Made by a program: the position numbers and the translations under genes | In this document: positions 14,103 through 14,134 of the stretch, piece after piece | Layout: each line of letters starts with the position of its first letter | Numbering within the stretch: the stretch's first letter is position 1 | The notes under the pieces: model-generated | What the model saw: the letters and a program-made list of their open reading frames with translations, nothing else | What the model was told of the DNA's origin: nothing | The model's database searches: none | NCBI GenBank assembly: GCA_023436925.1 | Contig: JAEZHJ010000064.1 | Coordinates: 1-14,134 of the forward strand | Direction of reading: 5' to 3' | DNA from: Actinomycetes bacterium | Lineage (GTDB): Bacteria > Actinomycetota > Actinomycetes > Propionibacteriales > Propionibacteriaceae | Length of the DNA: 14,134 bases

Positions 14103-14116
14103 GCCGGTCAGCCGGC
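14103..14116 (+). terminator. Possible terminator after the DUF2207 gene
   Basis: GCCGG-TCAG-CCGGC starts 4 bp after the TAG stop; a second stem CGGCC-GCC-GGCCG overlaps it at 14113-14125. The stems are short, there is no U-tract, and the window ends 9 bp later, so this is tentative. Confidence 0.33.
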
Positions 14117-14134
14117 CGCCGGCCGACCCGCCCG

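Overview
The window reads as ordinary chromosomal DNA of a high-GC Gram-positive actinobacterium. The evidence is very high GC with strong G/C preference at third codon positions, frequent GTG starts, several genes apparently started by leaderless transcripts (a TANNNT -10 hexamer 6-7 nt before a GTG with no Shine-Dalgarno), an actinobacterial-type NrtR regulator, and an MntH that closely resembles the mycobacterial protein as I remember it. A member of the Propionibacteriales or a related order would fit, but the sequence alone does not fix the genus. I saw no tRNA, rRNA, CRISPR array, phage or transposon gene, and no region whose composition clearly departs from its neighbours.

Layout. (1) 1-1238 (+): the 3' part of araA (L-arabinose isomerase), closed by a perfect 12-bp hairpin. 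(2) 1283-2410 (+): a lipoprotein of the glucose/sorbosone dehydrogenase beta-propeller family. (3) 2428-2504: a 21-bp tandem repeat of small hairpins filling the convergent gap. (4) 2505-5075 (-): glgP, glycogen phosphorylase. (5) 5190-5804 (-): a winged-helix protein of unknown role. (6) 5889-7780 (+): a translationally coupled pair, an Nramp manganese transporter (mntH) and a DtxR/MntR-family metalloregulator. (7) 12175-7793 (-): nrtR followed by the NAD de novo operon nadA-nadB-nadC, whose cistrons overlap by 1 and 4 nt. (8) 12288-14099 (+): a DUF2207 membrane protein with a glycine-rich tail.

Two regulatory modules stand out. In NAD synthesis, the NrtR repressor gene lies directly upstream of nadABC. 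The nadA promoter (TTGCGC-17-TAGCAT) is covered by two palindromic sites 22 bp apart that share the arm TGAGCAAAA; these are good candidates for the NrtR operators. In manganese homeostasis, mntH and its regulator share one message. The regulator carries the Asp/Glu metal ligands of MntR instead of the Met/Cys ligands of DtxR, and a weak DtxR-like box overlaps the mntH -10.

I found no clear new multi-gene system. The most useful leads are the tandem operator architecture at nadA, the cluster of four leaderless GTG genes, the 21-bp hairpin repeat between two convergent genes, and the uncharacterised winged-helix gene between glgP and mntH. All functional calls come from recognising family motifs by eye; no alignment or database search was run.
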